From Polaribacter sp. (GTDB lineage Bacteria > Bacteroidota > Bacteroidia > Flavobacteriales > Flavobacteriaceae): a DNA stretch of 64,000 nucleotides. A program made the position numbers and the translations under genes. Positions 63,541 through 64,000 of the stretch are shown piece by piece; position 1 is the first letter of the stretch, and the number at the start of each line of letters is the position of its first letter. The notes beneath the pieces are model-generated. The model saw only the letters and a program-made list of their open reading frames with translations. It made no database searches and was not told the origin of the DNA. The stretch covers positions 1 to 64,000 of the forward strand of contig JAQWGI010000016.1 of the NCBI GenBank assembly GCA_029238315.1, in the 5' to 3' direction.

Positions 63541-64000
63541 TTATTTATTTATAAAACTCAAAAACAACGCTAAACTCTCTTTCGGATTTTCTTCCATTGG
63601 CACATGACCAGAATTTTCTATCACAACTAATTTAGAATTTGTTAAAACACTTTGCATTCTTTGTCCGTTGTCTAAAGGAATCCAATTATCTTCCGATCCC
63701 CAAATTAATAAGGTTTCGGTTTTAATCGTTTTTAGTTTTCCAGGATTTGCTTTCCCTTCCAAATTAAAATCAGTTTTTGCTCTATCAATAAACGCTTGTC
63801 TGTTTCCAGATCTTAACGCCATTTCGTGATAACGTGTAATCAATTCTTCTGTAATTTTAGTGTCGTCTGCGTACACTTCTTTCATGTTTTTCTTGATAAA
63901 AAATCGTGGTGTAACATATAAAAACAACGAACTTATTACAGGCGTTTTTGCCATTTTAAAAATTGCTGGTTGCTCTTTATTTGTTGGTAAACCACTTGCA
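63541..64000 (-). CDS. Alpha/beta hydrolase, C-terminal part (cut by window edge)
   Basis: About 153 C-terminal residues. The frame stays open to the window edge with ASGLPTNKEQPAIFKMAKTP before the ORF-track start, so the true start lies outside. The Asp (LLIWGSEDNWIPLDNGQRM) and His (VVIENSGHVPMEENPKESL) of the catalytic triad are visible; the nucleophile is beyond the edge. Substrate is unknown. Confidence 0.85.
   Translation of the reverse strand, partial: ASGLPTNKEQPAIFKMAKTPVISSLFLYVTPRFFIKKNMKEVYADDTKITEELITRYHEMALRSGNRQAFIDRAKTDFNLEGKANPGKLKTIKTETLLIWGSEDNWIPLDNGQRMQSVLTNSKLVVIENSGHVPMEENPKESLALFLSFINK

Overview
The window is a low-GC chromosomal segment of a member of the Flavobacteriia (Bacteroidetes). 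The evidence is the Bacteroidetes-type tyrosine recombinase, the -33 TTG / -7 TAnnTTTG promoters in front of the tRNA and blaI genes, many lipoproteins with short lipoboxes, an isoprenoid supply based on mevalonate genes (class II HMG-CoA reductase, two GHMP kinases, diphosphomevalonate decarboxylase), S9/M14/M20 peptidases, and a LytTR two-component pair. The set looks like a marine, protein-degrading flavobacterium; the genus cannot be fixed from this window.

Layout. 1-2105: probable right end of an integrative element (DUF4236-like protein, integrase, a tRNA-3'-end-like site and an orphan terminator). 2256-7640: accessory region with a tiny CxxC protein, a Fic AMPylase, three FG-GAP-type lipoprotein genes (one truncated) and a collapsed second copy of the fic locus. 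7789-10082: barrel-like protein plus lipoprotein pair. 10424-15158: hutH-hutU-hutI histidine degradation operon. 15192-26875: mostly minus-strand block with rluB-like, UbiA family, mevalonate kinase, mvaD, LytTR kinase/regulator, a BaiN-type flavoprotein, a GYDIA-family GHMP kinase and HMG-CoA reductase. 27063-33546: POT transporter, thioredoxin-like protein, and surE/small membrane protein/lpxB/comEC. 33772-46815: C-terminal processing protease, a tandem pair of M14 proteins (the first apparently a pseudoenzyme), DEAD helicase, BI-1 protein, tRNA-Leu(UAG), M20 dipeptidase, DPP-IV-like S9 peptidase, cyclophilin. 46914-50037: BlaI/BlaR1-type sensor pair with operators sitting on both promoter boxes. 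50145-54694: DUF4407, PhnA, adenine deaminase, M23 protein. 55179-63144: trans-4-hydroxyproline catabolic cluster (epimerase, FAD oxidase, DapA-family deaminase, ketoglutarate semialdehyde dehydrogenase, DUF885 peptidase-like protein, AraC regulator) containing a DUF3781 pseudogene. The window ends in a partial alpha/beta hydrolase.

The most unusual signal is a family of short palindromic elements with an almost fixed 12-base core (TCGACTnCGCTC) and outer stems of different sequence that still pair. I count eleven copies, ten of them as inverted doublets, which resembles REPINs. One doublet brackets a small GIY-YIG nuclease gene wedged between HMG-CoA reductase and the GYDIA kinase, and two copies lie in frame inside that kinase. 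The GIY-YIG protein is a candidate partner nuclease for the repeats.

All calls come from reading the sequence and the supplied ORF track. No database searches were run, so family names are recognition by motif and length. Several ORF-track starts were shortened to better start codons; the reasons are given in the entries.
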